A stretch of DNA of 64,000 nucleotides from Umezawaea beigongshangensis (GCF_016464305.1 NZ_JAEIOJ010000008.1:111181-175180), one strand, 5' to 3'; shown: positions 52,207 through 60,246, numbered from the stretch's first letter. Numbers and translations are program-made. The notes: generated by a model not told the origin, from the sequence alone.

Positions 52207-53379
52207 TCAGCTCCCCGGATTGGTCCAGTCCAGGCACACCACGACGGCGTCGTCGAGCAGGTCGGTGCCCTCGTGCCACTCCAGCAGCTCGTTGATGATC
52301 GCCCGCGCCGCCTCGGACGCGGGCAGGTTCCGCGAGGAGCGGATCACGCCGTCGAGGTTGGTGCCGTACTCGCCGCGCGCGTCCGTGCGAGCCGCGTGCA
52401 CGCCGTCGCTGACGATGACCAGCCGGTCGCCGTCGCGCACCGCGAAGTCCTGCTCGCGGTACTCGGTCTCGTCGAACATGCCCAGCGGGAGCTGCGCGTC
52501 GAACGGGATCAGCTCGATCTCGTCGTCCCGCATCCGGAGCACCCGCGGCGAGCCCGCGTCCACGACGGCCACCCGCCCGGTCGCGAGTTCGAAGCGCAGC
52601 ATCAGGGTGGACACGTACTCCGTGCCACCGAACTGCGCGTAGAGCGCCTGGTCGGCGAGCACCGCCTGGTCGGCGAGCCCGAGCCCGGCGCGGCGCGCGT
52701 TGCGCAGCGCGCTGATGGCGAGGTTGGTGAGCAGCGCCGCCCGGATGCCGCGTCCCATGCCGTTGGAGACGGTGACGGTCAGGTGGGTGGAGTCGGCGCT
52801 CCAGTCGAAGTTGTCGCCGCCGATCGTGTAAGCGGGTTCGAGCTGACCGCCGAGGGAGTACTCGGCGCGCGAGCAGCCGCGGCCGGGCAGCAGCTGCCAC
52901 TGCATCTCGGCGGCGAGGCTCAGCCGCTCGCGGCGGCGGGCCTGGAGGTACAGGTCGGTGTCGCGCTCGGCGACGACGAGTTCGTGCCCGAGACTGGTGG
53001 CGAGGTCGGCGAGCAGGGTGCGCGTGGGCTCGTCGGGGGCGGCGGGCAGTTCGACCACGAGCACGCCGAGCCGGTCTCCGCGCACGGCGACGGGCAGGTT
53101 CACCACGACACCGCTGCGGTCGGGCGAGGGCTCCAGCACGACCTGCTGGGACGTGAAGGCGCGGCCCGCCGCCGTGGTGCGGATGGGGAGGGGGTCGGCC
53201 GTGTGGGGCAGCTCGATGACGGGTTGCAGCACCGACAGCCGGTAGTCCGCGAGCAGCAGGTCGGCGGTGACGACGTCGAAGTCGGCGCGCAGCGTCGCGC
53301 GCAGCACGTTCAGCAGCGAGTGCGGCGCGCTGGAGCGCATCGCCCTCTCGGCACGGGCGAGTGATTCCACCGCGGTCAT
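52207..53379 (-). CDS. GAF-linked SpoIIE-type PP2C serine phosphatase with one altered metal site
   Basis: 390 aa from ATG 53379 (GGAGG 5 nt upstream). A GAF-like sensor occupies about 15-145, a linker helix follows, and the PPM/SpoIIE domain runs from about 170 to 388. AYTIGGDNFDWS (GGD 187-189) carries the first metal Asp and FAVRDGDRLVIVSDGVHAA and TDLLDDAVVVCL carry later ones, but the usual GDVSGHG segment reads VSNGMGRG (204-211), with Asn206 in place of Asp. Such proteins dephosphorylate anti-sigma-factor antagonists. The STAS gene nearby is a possible partner. Confidence 0.85.
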   Translation of the reverse strand: MTAVESLARAERAMRSSAPHSLLNVLRATLRADFDVVTADLLLADYRLSVLQPVIELPHTADPLPIRTTAAGRAFTSQQVVLEPSPDRSGVVVNLPVAVRGDRLGVLVVELPAAPDEPTRTLLADLATSLGHELVVAERDTDLYLQARRRERLSLAAEMQWQLLPGRGCSRAEYSLGGQLEPAYTIGGDNFDWSADSTHLTVTVSNGMGRGIRAALLTNLAISALRNARRAGLGLADQAVLADQALYAQFGGTEYVSTLMLRFELATGRVAVVDAGSPRVLRMRDDEIELIPFDAQLPLGMFDETEYREQDFAVRDGDRLVIVSDGVHAARTDARGEYGTNLDGVIRSSRNLPASEAARAIINELLEWHEGTDLLDDAVVVCLDWTNPGS

Positions 53380-53453
53380 CACGGCCTCCGATCCGATCCG
53401 GACGGCGCGCTGGTGCACCGCGACTGTCGTTCGTGCAGGGGAAGTGTCACAGT

Positions 53454-53927
53454 ATGCGCATGACTGGTGGACGGCGGCCGATGGCAGACCTGTCCCACGA
53501 GGTAGAGCAGGCCGCGCGGACGCTCGCGGGCATCTGGAACCACGCTCACGAGGCGCTGGGAACGCGGGTCTCCCCGTCGCAGCTGCACGCGCTGAACATC
53601 GTCGAGCGCCACGAGCAGATCAACCTCAACGGGCTGGCCGCCGAGCTGGGTGCGATCCCGTCGTCCGCGAGCCGGTTGTGCGACCGGTTGCAGGCCGCCG
53701 GGCTGCTGGCCAGGCAGGTGAACGCGAAGAACCGGCGCGAGGTCGTCCTGGTCCTGACCAGGGACGGACGTGAGCTGCTGGCCGAGGTGACCCGCAACCG
53801 GCGCACCGCGCTGGCGACGATCCTGAGCGGGGTGAGCCCGGCGGGACGCCGAGCGCTGCTGACCGGGCTGGCCGAGTTCAACGACGCCGCCGCGAGCGCC
53901 GACGCCGACGCCGAACAGCTGGCCTGA
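53454..53927 (+). CDS. MarR-family transcriptional regulator
   Basis: 157 aa from ATG 53454 (GGGGAAG 9 nt upstream). HTH region INLNGLAAELGAIPSSASRL (about 62-81) and wing ARQVNAKNRREVVLVLTRDG (about 92-111). The wing has NRREV instead of the usual DxRD. It is divergent from the PP2C gene (74 bp) and 52 bp upstream of the STAS gene, so it probably belongs to the same stress-signalling module. Confidence 0.85.
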   Translation: MRMTGGRRPMADLSHEVEQAARTLAGIWNHAHEALGTRVSPSQLHALNIVERHEQINLNGLAAELGAIPSSASRLCDRLQAAGLLARQVNAKNRREVVLVLTRDGRELLAEVTRNRRTALATILSGVSPAGRRALLTGLAEFNDAAASADADAEQLA

Positions 53928-53958
53928 CCTTCCCGCACCGATTTCCACGACGACAGGC

Positions 53959-53978
53959 TATATTTGTCGGGGGACAAA
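53959..53978 (+). promoter_or_regulatory. -10-like box and operator before the STAS gene
   Basis: TATATT (53959-53964) is followed by the perfect inverted repeat TTTGTC-GGGG-GACAAA (53963-53978), which covers the ribosome binding region of the GTG at 53980. A repressor or RNA hairpin here could block initiation or translation. Confidence 0.5.
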
Positions 53979-53979
53979 C

Positions 53980-54354
53980 GTGAAGCCGGTCGGCTTCGGG
54001 CCGACCCACGGATGCGGGGCTGTCGTGAACGCCGGTGTGATGCGGAACGACCAGGTGCGCTGCACCATGACCGGGGCGACACCGCGCGTCGCGCTGACGG
54101 GTGATGTGGACCTCGCGTTGACCTCGCAGCTCGACGCGGCTCACGACACCGTGTGCGCCGGGCCGCCGAGCGACGTCGTGATCGACCTGTCCGGCGTGAC
54201 CCTGCTCTCCTGCATCGGCGTGGGGTTCGTGTGCCGCCTGGAGGCGCAGGTCGCGCGCACCGGTCACCGGGTGCTGCTGACCACGCCGAGCAAGCACGCG
54301 CGGCGCGTGCTCACGCTCACCCGCTTCCCCTGGCGGGCCGTCGACGCGCCGTGA
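53980..54354 (+). CDS. STAS-domain anti-sigma factor antagonist with altered phosphorylation site
   Basis: 124 aa. The STAS fold is clear: VALTGDVDLALTSQLDAA and DVVIDLSGVTLLSCIGVGFV. In active antagonists (SpoIIAA, RsbV) the second segment reads DxSxVxxxDSSG with a phosphorylatable Ser; here the DS pair is S77-C78, so the phospho-acceptor is replaced by Cys. It could work as a constitutively unphosphorylated antagonist or a redox-sensitive one. GGGGGAC lies 4-5 nt before GTG 53980. Confidence 0.8.
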   Translation: MKPVGFGPTHGCGAVVNAGVMRNDQVRCTMTGATPRVALTGDVDLALTSQLDAAHDTVCAGPPSDVVIDLSGVTLLSCIGVGFVCRLEAQVARTGHRVLLTTPSKHARRVLTLTRFPWRAVDAP

Positions 54355-54359
54355 AGGAG

Positions 54360-54404
54360 GTTCGCCCCCGGTGGGCGAACGCCCGGCGGTGCTGCCGCAC
54401 CGCC
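54360..54404. terminator. Two tandem hairpin terminators
   Basis: GTTCGCCC-5nt-GGGCGAAC (54360-54380) and GGCGGTGC-TGCC-GCACCGCC (54385-54404) are both perfect. They lie between the convergent STAS and Lrp genes and can serve both. Confidence 0.75.
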
Positions 54405-54469
54405 GCGGGGCCCGACATCCTCCTCGCGCCGGCGGGTCGGGCGTTCGGGCGGGCGGCCCGCGTGCTCGG

Positions 54470-54931
54470 TCAGTCGGCCGGAGCCGGGTCGATCGAGAGC
54501 TGCCGCACGTGCTCGTAGACGATCGAGGTGCGGAACCCGACCACCTCCCTGCGCTTGCTGAAGCGGTCCACCAGCATCGCGTGCATGTCGCTGATCGTGG
54601 GCACGGCGACGTGCACCAGGAAGTCGTCGCTGCCGCCGAGCACGAAGACGGCGATCACCTCCGGCTGCTGGAGGGCGAAGGTCTGGAAGCCCCGGATGAC
54701 GTCGCGGCTCAGCGGGCGGACGGTGAACGCGATCAGCGCCTGGACGCTCCGGCCGATCTTGGCCAGGTCGACCTGGCCGTGGAAGCCGGTCAGGACGCCG
54801 CGCTCCCGCAGTGCCCTGGTGCGCACGAGGCAGCTCGACGGCGCCAGGCCGAGGCGGGCGGCCAGTTCCCGGTTGGTGAGCCGAGCGTCCGCCTGCAGTT
54901 CGCGCAGGATCGCCGAATCAAGTTCGTCCAC
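54470..54931 (-). CDS. Lrp/AsnC-family regulator next to the leucine-type dehydrogenase
   Basis: 153 aa from GTG 54931 (GAAGGAG 9 nt upstream; ATG 54961 is a longer alternative). N-terminal HTH: VDELDSAILRELQADARLTN with recognition segment RLGLAPSSCLVRTRAL. C-terminal RAM (ACT-like) domain: VIAVFVLGGSDDFLVHVAV. It is divergent from the amino-acid dehydrogenase gene, with a 19-bp near-palindromic operator between them, so sensing branched-chain amino acids and controlling their oxidation is likely. Confidence 0.92.
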   Translation of the reverse strand: MDELDSAILRELQADARLTNRELAARLGLAPSSCLVRTRALRERGVLTGFHGQVDLAKIGRSVQALIAFTVRPLSRDVIRGFQTFALQQPEVIAVFVLGGSDDFLVHVAVPTISDMHAMLVDRFSKRREVVGFRTSIVYEHVRQLSIDPAPAD

Positions 54932-54951
54932 GCCGGTCCACTCCTTCCCCT

Positions 54952-54970
54952 TGCCGAACATCGTTCGGCA
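54952..54970. promoter_or_regulatory. Lrp-type operator
   Basis: TGCCGAAC-ATC-GTTCGGCA is a perfect palindrome with 8-bp arms and a 3-nt spacer, 21 bp upstream of the Lrp start and about 70 bp from the dehydrogenase start. It shares GAAC/GTTC half-sites with the site before bkdR at 60155-60168. Confidence 0.75.
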
Positions 54971-55040
54971 GGGATACCGCCACGGATTCAGAACGTCGAG
55001 ACTCCGCCGCGAGTCCCGAACTTCTGAACGGAGCACCACT

Positions 55041-56102
55041 ATGGCACCGAACGCCCACCACGTGTCGGCCCACCCCGAGGCGGTGCGGGTCCAGCGCGGC
55101 GCCCGCACCGGGCAGATGATCGTCGTCAGCATCGACTCGACCCGGCTCGGTCCCGCGCTGGGCGGCTGCCGGATCAGGTCCTACCCGACCTGGCAGGACG
55201 GCCTGGCCGACGCGCTGCGGCTGTCGGCGGCGATGACCGAGAAGGCGGCGCTGGCCGGGCTCGCGCACGGCGGCGGCAAGACCGTCGTGGCGCTCGACGC
55301 CGGGAGCGCGGCGGAGTTCACCGGCCCGCGGCGCGGTGAGCTGCTCGCCGACGTCGCCGACCTGGTCGAGAGCTTCGACGGCGGCTACCTGACCGGGCCG
55401 GACGTCGGGTCCGCACCCCAGGACATGATCGAGATCGGTCGCGGCACCTCGCGGGCGCTGTGCCGGCCGGAGTCGGCCGGTGGCAGCGGCGACTCGTCCG
55501 GACCGACCGCGACCGGGGTGATCGCCTCGATCGACGCCGTGCGGGAGCACGTCCTGGGCGGTCGGCCGCTGGAGTCGCTGAGCTTCTCCCTGCTCGGGCT
55601 CGGGCACGTCGGCGCGCTGGTCGGCGAGCACCTGGCCGCGGCGGGCGCGCGACTCGTGGTCACCGACGTCGACACCTCCCGGCGCGCGCTGGCCGAGCGG
55701 TGGGGCGCGACGTGGAACGAGCCGGACGAGGCGTTGACCGCCGACGTCGACGTGGTCGTGCCCTGCGCGGTCGGCGGGTTCCTCACCCCGGAGACCGTGC
55801 CCGCCCTGCGGTGCCGCGCGATCGTCGGCGCGGCGAACAACCAGCTCGACGCGGACTCGACCGCCGACCTGCTGCACGCCCGCGGGATCTGCTGGGCGCC
55901 GGACACCGTGGTCAGCGCCGGTGGCATCGTCTCCGCCGTCTCCCGCGAGGTGCACGGCGCCTCTCCCGACGAGGCGGACCTCCTGGTGCGCGACATCGGG
56001 CGACGGCTCGGGGAGGTCCTGGCCGCCGCCGCGAGCCGGGACGTGCCCCCGCTGCACGAGGCTCGCCGCCGGGTGCGGGAGCTGCTCGACGTCAGCGCGT
56101 GA
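55041..56102 (+). CDS. Leucine/valine-type amino acid dehydrogenase
   Basis: 353 aa Glu/Leu/Phe/Val dehydrogenase that oxidatively deaminates branched-chain amino acids to 2-oxo acids. GGCRIRSYP binds the substrate; AAMTEKAALAGLAHGGGKTV carries K68 and the catalytic K80; LLGLGHVGALVGEHL (about 183-197) is the NAD+ site; and GAANNQL is the conserved Asn segment. ATG 55041 is preceded by GGAG. The 2-oxo acid products are substrates of the keto acid dehydrogenase encoded 700 bp downstream, so the region forms a catabolic block. Confidence 0.93.
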   Translation: MAPNAHHVSAHPEAVRVQRGARTGQMIVVSIDSTRLGPALGGCRIRSYPTWQDGLADALRLSAAMTEKAALAGLAHGGGKTVVALDAGSAAEFTGPRRGELLADVADLVESFDGGYLTGPDVGSAPQDMIEIGRGTSRALCRPESAGGSGDSSGPTATGVIASIDAVREHVLGGRPLESLSFSLLGLGHVGALVGEHLAAAGARLVVTDVDTSRRALAERWGATWNEPDEALTADVDVVVPCAVGGFLTPETVPALRCRAIVGAANNQLDADSTADLLHARGICWAPDTVVSAGGIVSAVSREVHGASPDEADLLVRDIGRRLGEVLAAAASRDVPPLHEARRRVRELLDVSA

Positions 56103-56736
56103 CGGAGTCCCCGGCCGGTCGGGAGAGGCGGCGGGCGGCCAGGACGCCCGCCACGGCCAGCAGCAGGGTCGCCGCCGTGACCAGGAGGAACTGCGGCGAC
56201 GTCGTGTCGGTGGCCTCCGCGCCGACCACGACGTGCAGGGCCGTGGCGGGCAGGACGCCGACCGCCGTGCCCAGGACGAAGTCGCGGGCGCGCAGCGACG
56301 TGACGCCGGAACCGAGGTTCACCAGTCCGAACGGCACGAGGGGGATCAGCCGGAACACGATCACCGACACGAGCCCGCGCCGCGCGTACGCCCGTTCCAG
56401 GCGGCCGAGGCGACCTCCGGCGAGCAGCGGCGCGAGGGCGTCGCGGCCCAGCAGCCGGGCGAGCCAGAACGACAGCACCGCGCCGAGCACGATCCCGGCC
56501 CACGCCGCCGGCACTCCGGCGGCCGGGCCGTAGAGCAGCCCGGCGAGCACGCTCAGCAGCGGTTTCGGCACGAGCACGAGGCACGCGAGCGCGCACACGG
56601 GCACGAACAGGACCGGCCCGACGGGCGCGATCCACTCCTGGACGCGCCCGGCGTCGGGCAGCCCGCCGAGCACCGCGGCGACTCCTGCCCCGGCCACCAG
56701 CAGCACCAGCACCCCGACCCGGACCCACGCGTACAC
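56092..56736 (-). CDS. TVP38/TMEM64 (VTT/DedA superfamily) membrane protein
   Basis: 214 aa, about five membrane helices. The hallmark FRLIPLVPFGLVNLGSGVT (about 127-146) is the VTT/SNARE-associated reentrant motif with R/P-x-x-P-F, preceded by GLLYGPAAGVPAAWAGIVLG. Such proteins are linked to lipid scrambling and membrane homeostasis. GTG 56736; the 3' end overlaps the convergent dehydrogenase gene by 11 bp. Confidence 0.88.
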   Translation of the reverse strand: MYAWVRVGVLVLLVAGAGVAAVLGGLPDAGRVQEWIAPVGPVLFVPVCALACLVLVPKPLLSVLAGLLYGPAAGVPAAWAGIVLGAVLSFWLARLLGRDALAPLLAGGRLGRLERAYARRGLVSVIVFRLIPLVPFGLVNLGSGVTSLRARDFVLGTAVGVLPATALHVVVGAEATDTTSPQFLLVTAATLLLAVAGVLAARRLSRPAGDSVTR

Positions 56737-56752
56737 GCAGGTCAGCGTACGT

Positions 56753-56809
56753 GAACGCTCAACTCGCGGTGTCCGAACGCTCCACTCGCCGTGCCTGAAC
56801 GCTCAACTC
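56753..56809 (-). repeat. 22-bp triplet repeat, locus 4
   Basis: On the minus strand, cores occupy 56797-56809, 56775-56787 (GTGG variant) and 56753-56765, 22 bp apart. Reading the minus strand, the first core begins 5 nt after the TGA of the E2 gene (56815-56817), and the last ends 16 bp before the start of the TVP38 gene. Confidence 0.9.
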
Positions 56810-56814
56810 GCGGG

Positions 56815-58041
56815 TCAGAGGTGGGCCAGGGCTCTGATCGGGGACTCCACCTGGTCGGCGACGAAGCGGAGGAAGCCGCCGGCCGTGCCGCCGTCGCAGA
56901 CCCGGTGGTCGAAGGCCAGGGTCAGCTGGCAGACCTTGCGCACCGCCAGCTGGCCGTCCACCGCCCAGGGGCGGTCGACGATCCGGCCCACGCCGAGGAT
57001 GGCCGCCTCGGGGTGGTTGATGATCGCGGCGGACCCGTCGACGCCGAAGACGCCGTAGTTGTTCAGGGTGAACGTGCCCCCGGTCAGGTCGGCCGGGGTC
57101 AGCGTCCCGTCGCGGGCCGCCGCCGTCCGCTCCCGCAGCGCCGCGGCCAGGTCGGCCGTGGTGCGGGTGTGGGCGTCGCGGACCACCGGCACCACGAGGC
57201 CGCGGTCGGTCTGCGCGGCGAAGCCGAGGTGGACGGCGTCGAGCACCACGATCTCGTCGCCCTCCACGCGGGAGTTCAGCTCGGGGAAGCGGCGCAGCCC
57301 CAGGACGGCGAACCGGGCCAGCAGCGACAGCAGCGACACGTCGGGCAGCGCGGCGCGGGCGGCGAGCAGGTCGGTGGCGTCCACGTCGACCCAGACCGTC
57401 GCCTCGGGGATCTCCCGGCGCGAGCGGGACAGCTTCGCGGCGACGGCTCCGCGCACCCCGGTGAGCGGAATCCGCCGGGAGCCGGTGACGGCCGGGGCGG
57501 CGATCGCGGCCTCGACGTCGTGTCGGCGCACGATCCCGCCGGGACCGGAGCCGGTGATCGTCGCCAGGTCGACGCCGTGGTCGCGGGCGAGCCTGCGCAC
57601 GATCGGCGAGATCACCCCCGGAGACGGGGACGGCGACGGGACGGCGGCCGGAGCCGCGGCGGGACGCCGGCGCGACCGGCGGCGCGCGGGAGCCGCCGAC
57701 GTGCCGTAGCCGATGAGGACGTTGCCGCTGCCCTCCCCGGCCGCTGCGGCGTCGGGCACAGCGGTGTCGGGCACGACCACCCCCGGCTCGCGGAACCCGC
57801 TGCCGCCGACGGTGATCAGCGGCGACCCCACGGCCAGCGCCTGCCCCTCGCGGCCGTGCAGCGCGCTCACCACCCCGGCGAACGGCGAGGGCACCTGCAC
57901 GGTCGCCTTCGCCGTCTCCACCTCCACCACGGGCTGGTCGACGACGATCGTGTCGCCCACGCCGACGAGCCAGGTCACGATCTCCGCCTCGGTGAGCCCC
58001 TCGCCGAGGTCGGGCAGCAGGAAGTCAGGCACCGACACCAC
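56815..58041 (-). CDS. Dihydrolipoyl acyltransferase (E2) of the branched-chain keto acid dehydrogenase
   Basis: 408 aa from GTG 58041 (GTG 58032 is an alternative). One N-terminal lipoyl domain with the lipoylated K45 in VETAKATVQV, a linker, a peripheral-subunit-binding domain (about 143-178, SPIVRRLARDHGVDLATITG), and the catalytic acyltransferase domain with FDHRVCDGG (His and Asp of HxxxDG) near 380. It accepts the acyl group from E1 and transfers it to CoA. It overlaps the E1-beta stop by 17 bp. No E3 gene follows, so a shared lipoamide dehydrogenase is expected. Confidence 0.93.
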   Translation of the reverse strand: MVSVPDFLLPDLGEGLTEAEIVTWLVGVGDTIVVDQPVVEVETAKATVQVPSPFAGVVSALHGREGQALAVGSPLITVGGSGFREPGVVVPDTAVPDAAAAGEGSGNVLIGYGTSAAPARRRSRRRPAAAPAAVPSPSPSPGVISPIVRRLARDHGVDLATITGSGPGGIVRRHDVEAAIAAPAVTGSRRIPLTGVRGAVAAKLSRSRREIPEATVWVDVDATDLLAARAALPDVSLLSLLARFAVLGLRRFPELNSRVEGDEIVVLDAVHLGFAAQTDRGLVVPVVRDAHTRTTADLAAALRERTAAARDGTLTPADLTGGTFTLNNYGVFGVDGSAAIINHPEAAILGVGRIVDRPWAVDGQLAVRKVCQLTLAFDHRVCDGGTAGGFLRFVADQVESPIRALAHL

Positions 58042-59026
58042 TCCTCACGACCTCGTCGTCCCACTGCAGACGGGCGACGGCGTCCAGGACGCGGTCCACC
58101 GACGGCAGGTGGTGCTCCTCCAGCATCGGCGGCGGGTAGGGCACGTCGAAGCCCGTGACGCGCAGGATCGGCGCGTGCAGGTGGTGGAAGCAGCGCTCGG
58201 TGAGACGGGCTGCCACCTCGGCGCCGTAGCCGCCGAACCCGCTGGCCTCGTGCACCACCACGGCGCGGCCGGTGCGGCGCACCGACTCGGTGACGGTGGC
58301 GTCGTCGAACGGGGTGAGGCTGCGCAGGTCGACCACCTCGACGTCCCAGCCCTCCTCGGCGGCGGCCTCGGCGGTCTCCAGGGCGGTCGACACCATCGAG
58401 CCGTAGGCGATGAGCGTGACGTCGCGGCCGGGCCGGCGGACCAGCGCGCGGTCCATCCCGAGCGACGAGCGCCCCAGCGGCACGTCGCCGCGCGTCCAGT
58501 AGTGCCGCTTGGGCTCCAGGAAGATCACCGGGTCCGGGCACTCGACGGCGTCGCGCAGCAGCGCGTAGGCGTCGTCCGGCGTGCCGGGCGTGACGACCCG
58601 CAGACCGGGGGTGTGGGTGTAGTACGCCTCGGAGGAGTCGCAGTGGTGCTCCACTCCCCCGATGCCGCCGCCGTAGGGGATGCGGACGACGACGGGCAGC
58701 TCGACCGCGCCGCGCGTGCGGTTGCGCATCTTCGCGAGGTGGCTGGTGATCTGCTCGAACGCCGGGTAGGCGAACGCGTCGAACTGCATCTCCACGACCG
58801 GGCGCATCCCGTTCAGGGCCATGCCGATGGCGGTGCCGACGATGCCGGACTCGGCCAGCGGCGTGTCGAACACCCGGCGCTCGCCGAAGCGCGCGGCGAG
58901 GCCGTCCGTGACGCGGAAGACGCCGCCGAGCGGGCCGACGTCCTCGCCGAAGACGAGCACGCGCTCGTCGGCGTCCAGCGCGTCCGCCAGCGCGCGGTTC
59001 AGGGCGGCGGCCATGGTGGTGCTCAC
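58025..59026 (-). CDS. bkdB: Branched-chain 2-oxo acid dehydrogenase E1 beta subunit
   Basis: 333 aa. GEDVGPLGGVFRVTDGL, DTPLAESGIVGTAIGMALNG and VVEMQFDAFAYPAFEQI are the conserved beta-subunit segments lining the ThDP site, and HHCDSSEAYYTHTPGLRVV follows. The C-terminal transketolase domain is complete. GTG 59026 overlaps the E1-alpha stop in GTGA. Confidence 0.92.
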   Translation of the reverse strand: MSTTMAAALNRALADALDADERVLVFGEDVGPLGGVFRVTDGLAARFGERRVFDTPLAESGIVGTAIGMALNGMRPVVEMQFDAFAYPAFEQITSHLAKMRNRTRGAVELPVVVRIPYGGGIGGVEHHCDSSEAYYTHTPGLRVVTPGTPDDAYALLRDAVECPDPVIFLEPKRHYWTRGDVPLGRSSLGMDRALVRRPGRDVTLIAYGSMVSTALETAEAAAEEGWDVEVVDLRSLTPFDDATVTESVRRTGRAVVVHEASGFGGYGAEVAARLTERCFHHLHAPILRVTGFDVPYPPPMLEEHHLPSVDRVLDAVARLQWDDEVVRSGVGA

Positions 59027-60126
59027 GCGGCACCCCCGGCGATCTCGGCGGCGAGCAGGGTGGCCTGCTCGCGCAGCGCGGCGGTCGGCCGCGCGTGCAC
59101 GTGGGCGAACAGCTCGGCGGGGTCGGTCTCGACCTCGGCGTTCATCCGCTCGCGCACGGAGGCGGCGAACGCCTCGGCCTCCTCCGTCACCGCGGCGCGG
59201 CGGCGCTCGTCGAGCAGGCCGCGGGCGGCGAGGTACGTCTCCAGCCGGTCGAGCGGGTCGCGGGCGAGCCAGGCCGCCACCTCGTCGGACTCGCGGTAGC
59301 GGGTGGCGTCGTCGGCGTTGGTGTGCGCCTCGACGCGGTAGGTCAGGGCCTCGACCAGGGTCGGGCCGCCGCCGGAGGCCGCCACGTCCACCGCGTCGGT
59401 GAGGGCGGCGTGCACGGCGGCCGGGTCGTTGCCGTCGATCAGCAGCGACGGGACGCCGTAGCCGATGCCCTTGTGCGCCAGCGAGGGAGCGGCGTTCTGC
59501 TTGCTGACCGGCACGCTGATCGCGTAGCCGTTGTTCTGCACCAGGAACACCACCGGAGCGCGCCACACGCCCGCGAAGTTCAGCGCCTCGTGGGCGTCGC
59601 CCTCGCTGGTCGCGCCGTCGCCCAGGAGCACGAGCGCGACGGTGTCCTCGTCCTTGAGCCGCGCGGCGTGGGCGAGGCCGACGGCGTGCAGCGCGTTGGT
59701 CGCCAGCGGCGTGCACTGCGGGGCCACGCGGTGCCGGTGCGGGTCGTAGCCGCAGTGCCAGCCGCCCTGGAGCAGGGTGAGGGTCTCCACCGGGTCCACG
59801 CCCCTGGCCACCAGGGCGACGCAGTCGCGGTAGCTGGGGAACAGCCAGTCCTGCTCGCGCAGGGCGAGAGCGGCGCCCACCTCGCACGCCTCCTGTCCGC
59901 GCGAGGACGGGTAGACCGCGAGGCGTCCCTGCCGGGTGAGGGCGGTGGCCTGGGTGTCGAAGCGCCGGCCGATCACGATCCGCCGGTGCAGCTCCAGCAG
60001 CACCTCGTCCGGCGGCATCTCCAGGACGGGGTCGGGCACGGGGACGCCCGTGGAGTCGATCAGGGCGAGCGGGGATTCCGAGGGGAGCAGCGAACGCTGA
60101 CGCTCGGGCAGAACGGTGCGTGCCAC
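59023..60126 (-). CDS. bkdA: Branched-chain 2-oxo acid dehydrogenase E1 alpha subunit
   Basis: 367 aa ThDP-dependent subunit that decarboxylates branched 2-oxo acids. The ThDP/Mg motif is GDGATSEGDAHEALNFAGV followed by QNNGYAISV. RRFDTQATALTRQGRLAVYPSSRGQEACEVG, read in parts, is typical of the branched-chain rather than pyruvate type. GTG 60126 is 120 bp from the divergent Lrp gene. Assignment to Bkd rather than Pdh rests on this pattern and on the Lrp neighbour. Confidence 0.92.
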   Translation of the reverse strand: MARTVLPERQRSLLPSESPLALIDSTGVPVPDPVLEMPPDEVLLELHRRIVIGRRFDTQATALTRQGRLAVYPSSRGQEACEVGAALALREQDWLFPSYRDCVALVARGVDPVETLTLLQGGWHCGYDPHRHRVAPQCTPLATNALHAVGLAHAARLKDEDTVALVLLGDGATSEGDAHEALNFAGVWRAPVVFLVQNNGYAISVPVSKQNAAPSLAHKGIGYGVPSLLIDGNDPAAVHAALTDAVDVAASGGGPTLVEALTYRVEAHTNADDATRYRESDEVAAWLARDPLDRLETYLAARGLLDERRRAAVTEEAEAFAASVRERMNAEVETDPAELFAHVHARPTAALREQATLLAAEIAGGAA

Positions 60127-60154
60127 GTGTCCTCCAGCCGGTGTCCTTGGTGGG

Positions 60155-60168
60155 GAACGTCATCGTTC
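60155..60168. promoter_or_regulatory. Possible Lrp/BkdR operator
   Basis: GAACG-TCAT-CGTTC is an inverted repeat with 5-bp arms in the 120-bp region between bkdA and the Lrp gene. It resembles the Lrp site at 54952-54970 in its GAAC/GTTC half-sites. Confidence 0.5.
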
Positions 60169-60246
60169 AACGGCGGAGGGCCGATGTTCTAGATCGCGGG
60201 ACCTTTCCCGGACGAATGGCCGCCCGGCGCGGGTACGCTGCGCCAC

